Shown here: in pieces, positions 26,370 to 35,961 of the stretch | Numbering within the stretch: the stretch's first letter is position 1 | Layout of the letters: each line of letters starts with the position of its first letter | NCBI GenBank assembly: GCA_025937835.1 | Contig: JAICQO010000031.1 | Location: forward strand, 1-62,842 | Length of the DNA: 62,842 nt | Source: Polyangiaceae bacterium | GTDB lineage: Bacteria > Myxococcota_A > Polyangia > Polyangiales > Polyangiaceae | Direction of reading: 5' to 3' | Made by a program: the position numbers and the translations under genes | The notes under the pieces: generated by a model | Database searches by the model: none | Seen by the model: the letters and a program-made list of their open reading frames with translations, nothing else | What the model was told of the DNA's origin: nothing

Positions 26370-28032
26370 CGCGAACGGGGAAAAAGCCGAGCAGGTTCGA
26401 GAAAGCGAACGCGAAACCGCCCGCGCTGGTGTCGATCCGGAACCCCAGGTTGCCGGTCAGATCGATCGGAATGCGCGCGAGCCCCGAGTAGCCCTCGGGC
26501 GGGTGCGTCAGGTCGCGCTTGGCGGCGACGCCGTACACGCCGAAGCTCGCGAAGGCGTCGATACCGAACACGGAGCGGCGCCCGCGGTAGAGCGGGATCC
26601 GGTATTCCCCGCTGAGCTTGGCGGCGTACTGGCCGTAGCGGACCTCGACGATCTGCGTGCCGAGCAGGTTCGGCGGCGGACGCCGATCGAAGTTCACGCC
26701 CATCACGCGGTCGGGCAAGAAGTCGCTGAAGTCCCCGACGTAGAACTGCTCGAAGAACGGCGCATTGCCGGCGACGGCCCCGGCGTAAGCACCGATGCGC
26801 AAGACATGCCCGTGCCAGGGCAAGCGAATGTAGTGGTTGGTGTCGACTTCGACCCGCTGGTATTCGTAGTCGGGCGACGCGGGCAGCAACCCGAGCTCAC
26901 CCGTGAGCGAGAGGAACGAACCGCGAGTGGGCAGGATCGGGTGATCGCGCGTGTCGTGCTCGAGCGTGGCCCGCAGCGTGCTGAGCACGCTCGAGCCGCG
27001 GATCACGTCGAAATCGATCGGCTCGCGGGCGAAGCCCCGCAGGTGCGAGGCCTGATCCGGATAGTCGGCGGTGACGCCCTCGAGCCGGTAATGCAGCCAG
27101 AGTTGCGTAGAAATCGAGAGGTCGCGCCCGACGCCGAGCGTTCCGCCGAAGCGCTTGTAGCGGACGATCGCGAAGTCGCGCGGGTCGCCGGTGTTGCCGC
27201 GATCGGATTGCAGCACGCCGGCGTTGCCGAAATAATCCTTGGCATCGGCGAACAGCAGCGTGGCGCTCGTCATCCAAGCGCTGCCGAGGAAAGCCGGATC
27301 CAGGAAGCGCAGGCGCAGCGCCGTCTGGCCTTGCGCTACCGCCGCCGCGACGCCGAGCGTCATGCCAGTGCCGCCGAGGTTGGTCTCCGCCAGATCGATG
27401 CCGGCGTAAGCCGTGAGCGGGCGTGCGTTGCCCTGGGTATCGGCGTCCGCGGACAGACCCATCGAGAGGTCGTTGACGACGATCGTGTTGCGCTCGGCGA
27501 CGTCGATCACCAGCACGATCAGGCCGCGCTCGCTGCCCTTCCTGAGCGAGAACTGAACGTCTCGGAAAAATCCGGTTCCGAGCAAGCGATAGCGCGTCAG
27601 CTCGACTTCGGGATCATCGACATCGAAGACGTCGCCCGGCGAGAACGGCACGTAGCGCAGCACCACGCGCGAGCTGGTGCGGGTGTTGCCGCGGATCTCG
27701 ATCGCTTCGAGCGTGTAGCGAACGCGCGCGTCGTCGAGCCGCCCGCGCCGAGCCTGCGGCTCGCAGTCTGCAGAGGGGAGGGGCCGCGCCGGGGGCGGCT
27801 CCGGAGCGGGCCTGGTCGGCGGCTCTTCGGGCGGGGGAGGCGGCGTTGCCGGCGGCGGCTCGTCGGTGCCCCAGGTGTCGAGCGCCGGCTCCGGCTCCGC
27901 GACGGCGGGCGAACCCTGGGCGCGAGCGGACGACGCCGCGCCGAGCAGCGCGGAGAGCGCCACGAGGAGCCCTAGGGCGCGCCGGATGGCGGGGGCGGAC
28001 CTTCGGGGCTCGTCCCGCTGAGCTCGAACCAA
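26344..28032 (-). CDS. Outer-membrane barrel protein with one POTRA domain (BamA/TamA-like)
   Basis: A 562-residue exported protein. The signal peptide ends near residue 39 (ARAQ), followed by a Pro-rich spacer at about 55-85. Residues 105-180 form one POTRA-like domain (YTLEAIEIRGNTRTSSRVVLR, FSPGDVFDVDDPE, TGFFRDVQFSL). The rest is a barrel of the bacterial surface antigen (D15/Omp85) type with many aromatic strands. BamA has five POTRA domains and TamA three, so this is a reduced Omp85 relative. Coupled to the downstream secreted unknown by a 26-base overlap. Confidence 0.82.
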   Translation of the reverse strand: MVRAQRDEPRRSAPAIRRALGLLVALSALLGAASSARAQGSPAVAEPEPALDTWGTDEPPPATPPPPPEEPPTRPAPEPPPARPLPSADCEPQARRGRLDDARVRYTLEAIEIRGNTRTSSRVVLRYVPFSPGDVFDVDDPEVELTRYRLLGTGFFRDVQFSLRKGSERGLIVLVIDVAERNTIVVNDLSMGLSADADTQGNARPLTAYAGIDLAETNLGGTGMTLGVAAAVAQGQTALRLRFLDPAFLGSAWMTSATLLFADAKDYFGNAGVLQSDRGNTGDPRDFAIVRYKRFGGTLGVGRDLSISTQLWLHYRLEGVTADYPDQASHLRGFAREPIDFDVIRGSSVLSTLRATLEHDTRDHPILPTRGSFLSLTGELGLLPASPDYEYQRVEVDTNHYIRLPWHGHVLRIGAYAGAVAGNAPFFEQFYVGDFSDFLPDRVMGVNFDRRPPPNLLGTQIVEVRYGQYAAKLSGEYRIPLYRGRRSVFGIDAFASFGVYGVAAKRDLTHPPEGYSGLARIPIDLTGNLGFRIDTSAGGFAFAFSNLLGFFPVRGEGPAGAD

Positions 28033-28143
28033 GATGGCCGGGAGATTAGCACCGGAGATCTTGGCAGGACCAGATTGCGATAACCCTGCGCGGGGTGCGT
28101 CGGCAAGGCTGCGAAATCAGCGCCGGCAGGGCCGGGCGGGCTT

Positions 28144-29682
28144 TCAGCGAGCTTCGGGCAAGCGCTCGAAGCTGTCCACGAGCCGTCGCATCTCGAGCGC
28201 GAGCTCTTCCGACGTATCGCCGGGCGCACAGCGATACGTCCAATTGCCGGTGGCGATGCCGGGGACGTTCATGCGCGCCTCGTTGCCCACGCCGAGCAGG
28301 TCTTGCAACGGGAAGATCGCTGTGTTCGCGACCGATGCCAATGCGCAGCGCACGAACCCCCACTGCGGCGCGCGCGGGTCGCTGCCCGCGTAGCAGAGCG
28401 CGCGGTCTCGCTCCGCTTCGAGCACGCGGCGTTGTTCGGGATCTTTCACGCTGCGCGGCGTGTCGAGCCAACCCACGAGCGTGTCGTTGTCGTGCGTCCC
28501 CGTGTAGACGACGCAGTTTCTCGGGTAGCGGTGCGGCTGGTACTCGCGGAAGTCGCCCGCGAACGCGAACTGAAGCACGCGCATGCCGGGGAGCTCGAGC
28601 TCGTCCCGGAGCGCGCGCACCTCGTCGGTGATCAGCCCCAGATCTTCCGCGATGAAGGGCAGCCCGCCGCAGGCTCGCTCCACGGCGCGGAACAGCTCGG
28701 CGCCAGGCACCGTACGGAACCGTCCTTCGCGCGCGGTGGTGGCGCCGGCAGGGACCTCCCAGCAGCGGCTGAAGCCGATGAAGTGATCGAGCCGCACGGC
28801 GTCGAAGCGCTCGAGGGTGTTCTTGAGCCGCGCGATCCACCAGGCGTAGCCGCTCGAGCGCATCGCGTCCCAGTCGTAGACCGGGTTGCCCCAGAGCTGC
28901 CCGTCAGCGGCGAAGTAATCCGGGGGAACGCCCGCAAGCACGCGGCGCTCACCGCGCTCGTCGAGCTGGAAGACGTGCTGATTCGTCCAGACGTCGGCGC
29001 CGTCGTGAGCGACGTACATCGGCACGTCCCCGAGCAGCTTCACTCGACGCTCGCGCGCGTAGGCGTGCAGGCGCTGCCACTGCCGGTCGAACAGGAATTG
29101 CAGAAACTCGGCGTAGCGGACCTCCGCGTCGAGGCTCCGGCGGGCGTGGTCCATGGCCTCGGGGCGCGCGCGCGAAAGGTCCCGCTCCCAGCTCGTCCAG
29201 GGAGCCGGCCCGAGCTTGTGTTTCAGCGCCGAAAACAGCGCGTAGCCGGGCAACCAGTGCTGATTCCGCTCGCGGAATTGCGAAAACTCCCAGCCGAGCT
29301 GGTGGTTTTCGGCGAAGCGCTCGAAGGCCAGGCGCAAGCGCCGGTCGCGGAAGCGCCGTCCGGCCGCGAACCGAGCGCGGGGCGCGGTGACGAGCGCGCG
29401 CGGCGCACCGAGCTCGCGCGCTTCCAGTAGACCATCCTGAGCGACGAGCTCCAGGCTGATGAGGAGCGGGTTGCCCGCGAACGAGGACGGCGTGTCGTAC
29501 GGCGAGTAGCCAGCGCCGACCGGGCTCACCGGCAGCATCTGCCACCAGGTCTGGCCGGCGCGCTCCAGAAAGTCGACGAAGCGGAAAGCGTCTGGTCCGA
29601 GATCGCCGGAGCCGTGGGGCCCGGTCAGGCTGCTCGGGTGCAAGAGGACGCCACTCGTGCGTTGTTCGAAGAGCTTCGCCAT
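28144..29682 (-). CDS. malQ: 4-alpha-glucanotransferase (amylomaltase)
   Basis: A 512-residue GH77 enzyme of normal length. N-terminal SGVLLHPSSLTGPHGSGDLG, the AGYSPYDTPSSFAGNPLLI block, the nucleophile Asp in VRLDHFIGF, the acid/base Glu in FIAEDLG and the transition-state Asp in YTGTHDNDTLVGW are all present. It transfers maltosyl or longer units between alpha-1,4-glucans in glycogen or maltodextrin metabolism. The start MAKLFEQRTSG is preferred to an ATG 13 codons upstream that would add Arg-rich residues. It lies 13 bases after the TerC gene and is probably transcribed with it. Confidence 0.95.
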   Translation of the reverse strand: MAKLFEQRTSGVLLHPSSLTGPHGSGDLGPDAFRFVDFLERAGQTWWQMLPVSPVGAGYSPYDTPSSFAGNPLLISLELVAQDGLLEARELGAPRALVTAPRARFAAGRRFRDRRLRLAFERFAENHQLGWEFSQFRERNQHWLPGYALFSALKHKLGPAPWTSWERDLSRARPEAMDHARRSLDAEVRYAEFLQFLFDRQWQRLHAYARERRVKLLGDVPMYVAHDGADVWTNQHVFQLDERGERRVLAGVPPDYFAADGQLWGNPVYDWDAMRSSGYAWWIARLKNTLERFDAVRLDHFIGFSRCWEVPAGATTAREGRFRTVPGAELFRAVERACGGLPFIAEDLGLITDEVRALRDELELPGMRVLQFAFAGDFREYQPHRYPRNCVVYTGTHDNDTLVGWLDTPRSVKDPEQRRVLEAERDRALCYAGSDPRAPQWGFVRCALASVANTAIFPLQDLLGVGNEARMNVPGIATGNWTYRCAPGDTSEELALEMRRLVDSFERLPEAR

Positions 29683-29695
29683 CGACCGCTTTCGT

Positions 29696-30634
29696 TCACC
29701 CGTCCGGGGCGCTCGGGGCACGGACCGGGCGCAGCAGCGACGCCAACACCGCGACCGAGAGCACCCCGACGATCACGCCCAATGACATCAGCGCCGGCAC
29801 CTTGAGGATGGCACTCAACACCATCTTGCCGCCGATGAACAGCAGGATCACCGCCAGGCCCGTGCCGAGGTAGTGAAAACGCCCCATCATGCCCGAGAGC
29901 ACGAAGTAGAGCGCGCGCAGGCCCAGGATGGCCATGACGTTCGACGTGTACACGACGTAGACGTTGTTCGAAATCGCCAATACGGCCGGCACGGAATCGA
30001 CCGCGAACAAGAGATCCGTGAACTCGACCACGACCAGCACCAGAAACATCGGCGTCGCATGGCGGACGCCGTTCTGCACGACGAAGAACCTGTCTCCGTG
30101 GAACTCGGCGGTGGTGCGGAGGAACTTGCGCGCGACGCGCAGCGCGAGCTGATTCTCGGGATCGACCGACTCTTCTTTGCGCACCAGGAGCTTCGCGCCC
30201 GTGAACAGGAGGAAGCCCCCGAACACGTAGATCATCCAGTGAAAGCGCGACAAGAGCGCCGTGCCGGCCACGATGAAGATGCCGCGCATCACCACCGCGC
30301 CCAAGATCCCCCAGAACAGGATGCGCTGCTGGCGGTGTTCGTTGATCTTGAAGTAGCTGAACAGAACCAGGAAGACGAAGAGGTTGTCGACGGACAACGA
30401 CTCTTCGACGAGGTAGGCGACGAGATACGTGAGCGCGGCGTCGATGCCCTCTCGCATCAGCACGTAGACCGAGAACAGCATGCCGACGGAGATGAAGAAC
30501 AGGCTGCGGACGGCGGCTTCGCGGAACGCGATGTGGTCTTTTTGTCCGCCGAATACCAGGCGATCGACGGCAAGCGCGCTGACGACCACCGCGCCAAAGA
30601 CGGCCCAGTCGACCGGGGTCGCGACAATGGTCAT
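29696..30634 (-). CDS. TerC family integral membrane protein (Alx-like)
   Basis: A 312-residue protein with about eight membrane segments. The paired acidic motifs EESLSVDNLFVFLVLF and VEFTDLLFAVDSVPAVLAI are diagnostic for TerC/Alx, which export manganese or act in metal loading of secreted proteins. The ATG at 30634 keeps the first membrane segment; an in-frame ATG 55 codons upstream would add Arg/Ser-rich residues and run into the divergent lipoprotein gene. The 53 bases between the two starts are too short for an Mn riboswitch. It is followed by malQ. Confidence 0.9.
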   Translation of the reverse strand: MTIVATPVDWAVFGAVVVSALAVDRLVFGGQKDHIAFREAAVRSLFFISVGMLFSVYVLMREGIDAALTYLVAYLVEESLSVDNLFVFLVLFSYFKINEHRQQRILFWGILGAVVMRGIFIVAGTALLSRFHWMIYVFGGFLLFTGAKLLVRKEESVDPENQLALRVARKFLRTTAEFHGDRFFVVQNGVRHATPMFLVLVVVEFTDLLFAVDSVPAVLAISNNVYVVYTSNVMAILGLRALYFVLSGMMGRFHYLGTGLAVILLFIGGKMVLSAILKVPALMSLGVIVGVLSVAVLASLLRPVRAPSAPDG

Positions 30635-30687
30635 AAGTGTGGGCTTTGCTATCACGCGCGGCTTGGGCGTGCTAGAAGCCCGGCTCG

Positions 30688-31302
30688 ATGACGCGCGCGT
30701 GGATCGCGGTAGTTTGCCTCGCAATCTCCTGTAAGAAGGACCCGGAGCCGCCGACGGTTCCGCCGCCCTTGCCGCCGCCGTCGAGCGCGCCGGCCGCACC
30801 GATCGCCCCGCCCGTCGACTCGCGCACGCCGCCGGCCGCGTTGCCGATTGCGGTGACGTGGGAAGATCCGCCGACCTTCCAGCGCCTTTCGGGCAACAAC
30901 CCGATGCGGAAGGCGACGTACAAGGTGCCGAAGGCCAAGGGCGACACCGAGGACGGGGAGCTCGCGGTTTTCTATTTCGGCCCGACGATGGGCGGCAGCA
31001 TCGAAGACAACGTGAATCGTTGGGTGAAGCAGTTCTCCGGTATCCAGCCCGACGACGTGAAGCGCGCCGATCGCGAGGCCAACGGCTTGAAGCAGCACAC
31101 GGTCGAGATCGAGAGCGGCACGTTCAGCTCGGGCATGCCCGGCGGCCCGACCCAGCCCAAGCCCGGCTACGGCCTGCTCGGCGGGATCGTGTCGTCGCCG
31201 AGCGGGGTCTATTTCTTCAAGCTCACCGGCCCGAGCAAGACGGTGAAGGCCGCGCGGGATCCATTTTTCAAGCTGCTGGATAGCGTGAAGGTTTCGAGCT
31301 GA
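30688..31302 (+). CDS. Putative lipoprotein of unknown function
   Basis: A 204-residue protein with a short signal and lipobox LAISC (Cys 15). A Pro-rich linker runs to about residue 50, and a compact beta-rich domain covers about 55-204 (VTWEDPPTFQRL, MRKATYKVPKAKGD, ELAVFYFGP, PSGVYFFKLTGP). The domain's conserved-looking strands suggest a real fold found in related bacteria, but I do not know a function. The gene ends 12 bases before the convergent VIT-VWA gene. Confidence 0.75.
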   Translation: MTRAWIAVVCLAISCKKDPEPPTVPPPLPPPSSAPAAPIAPPVDSRTPPAALPIAVTWEDPPTFQRLSGNNPMRKATYKVPKAKGDTEDGELAVFYFGPTMGGSIEDNVNRWVKQFSGIQPDDVKRADREANGLKQHTVEIESGTFSSGMPGGPTQPKPGYGLLGGIVSSPSGVYFFKLTGPSKTVKAARDPFFKLLDSVKVSS

Positions 31303-31314
31303 GCTCGGCTCGGT

Positions 31315-34300
31315 TCACAGCGGCACGAGACGCGAGCGCGTCTTGATGCTCACGAGCCCCACGGGCCGGCGCGTTTCGTCGAGTCGGAACGGGATCCGGC
31401 GTACCTGTCCGGCGGCGCTGACCACGATGGTGCCGCTGATTTCGCGCTCGGCCTCGGAGTCCGGGCGCACGACCTCGATCACGTAGTCGCCCGGCTTGGC
31501 TCCGCGCACCGACAAGCCCTCGCTCGACGCCGAGGTCACGTCGCGCGCGAAGATCACCGCCCTGGTCGGCGCCCCGAGCCACGAGATGCGATGGCCATCG
31601 GGATCGAGCAGCGACAGATCGATGTCAGCGCCAGAGTCCCAAGTGGCCTCGAGCTTCAGGTCACCCGCGAGCTGGGCGCTCGGCTCGGGGGTCTTGCGTG
31701 ACAGGCGCTCGGCGCTGGCGCGCAGGGCCGGTGCCCCGGCGAGCAGGCGCTCGGCGAGCTCCGGCTCACCCGCTTCGCGACTGCAGCGCGCGGCGTCGGC
31801 GAGCAGCGCCGCGTCGTCGCGACGTAGCTCGGCTGCGGAGACGAGGTGCCGGCAGCCGAGCGCCGCGCGCCCGGCCCAGCGCTGCAGCCGCTCGAGCCGC
31901 CGCTGCGCGCTCACGTCACCGGGGCGCACATCGACGACGCTGCCGAGCAAGCGGATCGCGCGCTCGCGCTCGCCGCGCCGCGCCGCCAGATCGGCGCGTG
32001 CCGTGAGCGCCTCCGGATCGAGCGGATCCTTCTCCACCCAGCCGGCGACGACGTGTTCGGCCCGCTCGAGCTCGCCGGCGAGCGACAAGAGGACGTACAG
32101 CTTGCGCACGGCTTCTCGGCGGTTCGGATTCTGCGCGGCGTCCTGCTCGGCGCGCGCCATGGCGTCGCCGCTCGCCTGCGCGGGGACCCGACGGCCATCC
32201 GAGACTTCTCCGAAGCGCTCCCAGATCCGGCGCATCGGGACGAGCCGGCGAGGCTCCGACACCCACGCGCCGTCGAGCGCGAGCGGGTTCGGCTGCGGCT
32301 GGGCGCGCCGGCGCGGCAGCGCGTTTTCTTCAGGCTTTCGAGGCGTCATGGCCGGGGCGGGGGGCGCGGCGGCGTACTCGCGCCTCTCCTCGCCACGGCT
32401 CGAACGCTTGGCGCGCGGGGCACCCGCGCTGATCTCCTGCTCCAGGATCGCGTCGGCCTTGGGCGCGGACTCTGCGGCGAAGCCGTCGTCCGACAGGGCG
32501 TCGAAGCCGGCGCCCGAGCCGCCCAGCGCGCGCCCGTCCGCCAGGGCAACGCTCTCGCCCTCCGCTTCCTCTTCACCGGTCCAGATCGGCGTCGTGCGCT
32601 GGTTGTCGAGGCCGAAGGCCTTGAACATGGCCGGGCTCTCGAGCACGAGCAGCGACGTGAACCGGCTGGCGACATTGAACTGACTGGAGAGCGCGAGCGC
32701 CGTGCGCCTCGCCTCGGGATCGTCCTTGCGCTCCAGGTCGCGGATGCGCAGCGCCGCGTATTGGCGCGGCACGAAGGCGTTGCCGTCGTTCGAGGTCGCG
32801 GCCAGCCGGAGCGGGTAGCGGCGCTCGAATCGTGCGCCTCCGAGCGTGCCGCGCAACACCACGTCGCCCGTGACCTCGCGACCGCTCATGCGCGCGCCGA
32901 GCAGCGCCTCTCCTCCGGCAGGGATGGCGTCCAGGAGCTCGGGAGACGCCGCGTAGAGTCCCGGAGGCAGCTCCACCTCGACGTCGCGCAGCGCCTTTCC
33001 GTAGGCGGCGCCTAGCACGGCGTGCGCCGTGTCCGTCAGCGGCGCGCCCGGCGCGTACACGAGGGAAACGCCGCCGCCCGCGCGCGACAGCGCTGCCAGG
33101 ACGTCGGAATCGGCTTCCACTCCCACCCCGACGCTGGTCAGCTGCGCGTCTCTCGGCAAGAGCCCGGCGATCGCTCGCTCGAGCTCGGCCGGGCGCGTCG
33201 GGCCCATCGTCGGCGCGCCGTCACCGATGAACACGAGCCGCGCCGCCCGCTCGCCGCGCTCGGCGAGGGCGCGGTAACCGGCCTCGATCGCGCGCACCGG
33301 ATCCGACGCACCGTCGGCCTCGATGCCTCCGAGAAAGCCGAGCACGCGGCTCTCCGCGTCCGCGCCGGGCTTTTCGAGGCCGCCGGGCGCCGTGCGGCAT
33401 TCGCTGTCGCAGGCGAGCACCACCAGGCGGTCATTCGGATCGAGCTCGCGCGCGAGCCGCCCGGCGAGCTTCTTTGCGCGCGTGTAGCTTTCGCCGAACA
33501 TCGAGCGGCTCGAGTCGACGACCACGGCAAACGCACGGCGCGCGCCGTCGGCGGTGCGTGGCAGCTCCGGTCGTAGCGCGAGGGTGACGTAGGGCGCCGC
33601 CGAGTCCGGGACCGCGCTCGCGCCGCTCGTGCTCGGCGCCGTGCTCCCGCTCGTGGCGTAGGCCCAGGCCTTGAGCTCGGCGCCGGGCTCGGTCAGGCCG
33701 TACTCGAGGACGAGGTCGCCGCTCGGGGCGAAGTCACGCCGCTCCATGCCGAGCTCGAGCGCCTCGCCGCCGTCCTTGCGCGTGATGTCGTAACCGTAGC
33801 TCTGGACGCCGAGCGCGCGATCGTGGCCGCGTACGCGCGCATCGAAGCTGAAATGTCCGACGCGCGTCGTCGCGCTCGGATCGTGCGCGAGCGGGTAGAC
33901 GTAGCGCCGGACGTCGCCGGCCGGCTTCAACATCTGGGTGTATGCGAGCACGATCCGCCGCGACCCCCGCTTCGGGATGGGAAAGATCCTGAGCTCGAAG
34001 CGACCGCCCCGCTGCCACTCGAGGAGCGCCGGATCCTTCCAGGGGCCCGGCACCCACACGATCTCTTCGCGCGGGCGCGGCGCGTTCTTGGCGGAGTTGA
34101 CGATCGCGCCGCGCCAGATCGCCGCAGCTCGATCGCGATCCACGAAAGCGCCGTCGAGCAGCTTTCCGTCGACGTCGAGCGCGAGCCGCTCGATCTGAGC
34201 GTCGGGGGGCAGCGGGAAGCGGTAGATGCCTTCCAGCGTCTGATCGGTGCCGTTGCTGAACACCTCCTCGATCTCGGTGCGGGCGACGGCGCCCGCGATG

Positions 34301-35802
34301 CGCACCCGCACCGCGTGGGAGGTGAGCCGAACGCTGCCCTTGAGCTCGTTGTCGGTGCCCGGCTTCTTGGCGCGGAGCTCGCCGAGCCCGCGCGAGCCGA
34401 GCTCGTCGGTGGCTTCTTTCTCGGAGAAACTCAGCGCTCCGCTCGGGTTCGACGAGGCGCTGACTCGAGCCCCGTTCTGGCCGAGGCGGACCTGTTCGCC
34501 GGCCCGTGCCCGGGTCCTCGGGCCGTTGGCCCCGAACAGATCGGCGCCGCCGCGCGTGACCTCGATCACGGTGTCGTCGCCAGCCGAGCGCAGGTTGAAC
34601 GTGCCGGGGCCGAGCTTGCCGCCCCCGTGGCGCACCGTGAGGCCGAGCTCTTCGCCCTCTTCTACGTCGGCGACCAGCATTCCGCGCAAGAGCTCTATCG
34701 CCGTCTTGCCCTCCGGCGACAGCACGAAGACCGTGTTTCGATCGACCAGCACACGCACGCCCTCGTTCAGCTCGATATCGGCGCGCGTCACGGCGTCGCT
34801 CTCGATCCGTGCGCCGTTCGGGATCCGATCGCCGCGAGCGAGGCGCTCGCAGTCCCCATTCGCGTCGCACGCGCGGAGCCCCGGGCCGTCTCCGACGCTG
34901 CTCAGCCGCTCGACCCGTGCACCGCGTTTGCTGATCACGCCGCCGGGGTGCGAGCCGCCGAACCAGACGCCGAGCCCGAGCGCAGCCACCACGCCGAGCG
35001 CGACGGTCAGCGCGATCGCCCTCGATTTGCGGGCGATTCCGGGAAACGCCGGCGCGTCCGCGGGCGCGGGAGCCTGCGTGGTGGTGTGAGCGGACTGGGC
35101 GGCGAGCGCCTGATTGAGCTTTTGCTCCAGCGCCGGTGACTCGCTCACGTCGTCGCCGGCTTGGCGCACGCGATCGATCGCGGCGGACAGATCATGCTTC
35201 GAGTCCCGACAGGCGTCGCAATCCGAGAGGTGCTCGCGCAGCGCGGGTGACAGCCGGTTCTCGATCGCTCGGAGCGCGTCGCTCTCGAGCTTGCGACACG
35301 CCTCGGTCTTGCCCTGGCTCTTGCCGGCAAGCTGTGACAGGCCGCGCGAGAGCCGGTTCTCGACCTCGCCGGCGCGGCTGCGACACAGCACCGCGATCTC
35401 CGCGACGTCGAGCCCGGTCAGGAAGCGCAGCACGAGCGCTTCCCGTTCGCTCGGCCGCAGCCGATCGAGCAGGGCACGCGTCGCGGTCGCGCTCCCCGCG
35501 TCGTCCGCGAGAGGCGAGGGCGCTCGTCGCTCGAGCCGCGCCCAGAGTCGCTTGCGCCCGAGCTCGTAGCCACGCCCGAGCTCGCTCTTCAACTCCGCGG
35601 CGGGGCGTGCGTCGCCGGGCCCGAGCTCCGAGCTCAGCGCGTCCACCTCACCGGCCGAGCCGAGCAAGGCCATCCAGGTGCGTCGCAAGCTGAAGGCCGG
35701 CTCGCGCACGGGGGGCATCGGCTCGGTCACTGGCGCGGGCGCCGTCGCGGTTTCGGTGTGGCTGGATGTAGGTACGGGCGGCGCATCGTCTGTCGGGGTC
35801 AT
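31315..35802 (-). CDS. Sigma-70 region-4-like / zf-HC2 / FecR-like / VIT / VWA / TPR fusion protein
   Basis: A 1495-residue protein. Residues about 36-100 resemble a decayed ECF sigma region 2. Residues 110-160 read as sigma-70 region 4 (RLRPSEREALVLRFLTGLDVA). Residues 169-205 are an anti-sigma zf-HC2 finger (C169, H191xxxC195xxC198). One membrane segment at 261-283 follows, then a FecR-like domain (about 300-445) with RDGLL-like IELLRGMLVADVEEG. A VIT domain (about 470-590) precedes a VWA domain (about 756-930) with intact MIDAS DSSRS at 763-767. The middle is Arg/Pro-rich, and the tail 1200-1370 is TPR-like, closing with a beta domain. This predicts cytoplasmic sigma/anti-sigma and periplasmic sensor parts in one chain. 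Family assignments are by eye. Confidence 0.85.
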   Translation of the reverse strand: MTPTDDAPPVPTSSHTETATAPAPVTEPMPPVREPAFSLRRTWMALLGSAGEVDALSSELGPGDARPAAELKSELGRGYELGRKRLWARLERRAPSPLADDAGSATATRALLDRLRPSEREALVLRFLTGLDVAEIAVLCRSRAGEVENRLSRGLSQLAGKSQGKTEACRKLESDALRAIENRLSPALREHLSDCDACRDSKHDLSAAIDRVRQAGDDVSESPALEQKLNQALAAQSAHTTTQAPAPADAPAFPGIARKSRAIALTVALGVVAALGLGVWFGGSHPGGVISKRGARVERLSSVGDGPGLRACDANGDCERLARGDRIPNGARIESDAVTRADIELNEGVRVLVDRNTVFVLSPEGKTAIELLRGMLVADVEEGEELGLTVRHGGGKLGPGTFNLRSAGDDTVIEVTRGGADLFGANGPRTRARAGEQVRLGQNGARVSASSNPSGALSFSEKEATDELGSRGLGELRAKKPGTDNELKGSVRLTSHAVRVRIAGAVARTEIEEVFSNGTDQTLEGIYRFPLPPDAQIERLALDVDGKLLDGAFVDRDRAAAIWRGAIVNSAKNAPRPREEIVWVPGPWKDPALLEWQRGGRFELRIFPIPKRGSRRIVLAYTQMLKPAGDVRRYVYPLAHDPSATTRVGHFSFDARVRGHDRALGVQSYGYDITRKDGGEALELGMERRDFAPSGDLVLEYGLTEPGAELKAWAYATSGSTAPSTSGASAVPDSAAPYVTLALRPELPRTADGARRAFAVVVDSSRSMFGESYTRAKKLAGRLARELDPNDRLVVLACDSECRTAPGGLEKPGADAESRVLGFLGGIEADGASDPVRAIEAGYRALAERGERAARLVFIGDGAPTMGPTRPAELERAIAGLLPRDAQLTSVGVGVEADSDVLAALSRAGGGVSLVYAPGAPLTDTAHAVLGAAYGKALRDVEVELPPGLYAASPELLDAIPAGGEALLGARMSGREVTGDVVLRGTLGGARFERRYPLRLAATSNDGNAFVPRQYAALRIRDLERKDDPEARRTALALSSQFNVASRFTSLLVLESPAMFKAFGLDNQRTTPIWTGEEEAEGESVALADGRALGGSGAGFDALSDDGFAAESAPKADAILEQEISAGAPRAKRSSRGEERREYAAAPPAPAMTPRKPEENALPRRRAQPQPNPLALDGAWVSEPRRLVPMRRIWERFGEVSDGRRVPAQASGDAMARAEQDAAQNPNRREAVRKLYVLLSLAGELERAEHVVAGWVEKDPLDPEALTARADLAARRGERERAIRLLGSVVDVRPGDVSAQRRLERLQRWAGRAALGCRHLVSAAELRRDDAALLADAARCSREAGEPELAERLLAGAPALRASAERLSRKTPEPSAQLAGDLKLEATWDSGADIDLSLLDPDGHRISWLGAPTRAVIFARDVTSASSEGLSVRGAKPGDYVIEVVRPDSEAEREISGTIVVSAAGQVRRIPFRLDETRRPVGLVSIKTRSRLVPL

Positions 35803-35961
35803 GGTGGCTCCAGGCTTCCGATCCGGAACGCTCGTCCCGGCCGGAGCTTTCAGAGACTCTGTGACGTCGCACAGGGACCGAAGATTTGGGCGGTCCCGCG
35901 ATTGTCCGCCGTAAACAATCTGGATTGGCGCGGGAGCGAAGCGCCGTCCTACGCTGCGCCC
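35803..35961. promoter_or_regulatory. Divergent promoter region between the VIT-VWA gene and fpg
   Basis: The 159-base gap separates two divergently read genes. It contains a 16-base interrupted palindrome CTGTG-ACGTCG-CACAG at 35859-35874 and a weaker one, ATTGT-N9-ACAAT, at 35901-35919. Either could be an operator. No clear -10/-35 pair is visible, so this is a region call, not a mapped promoter. Confidence 0.4.

Noticed and set aside
26014-27975. Plus-strand frame of 653 codons across the outer-membrane gene
   Set aside because: Antisense shadow of the Omp85-like gene.
29683-30687. Manganese riboswitch ahead of TerC
   Set aside because: Only 53 bases separate the TerC start from the divergent gene, too short for a yybP-ykoY element.
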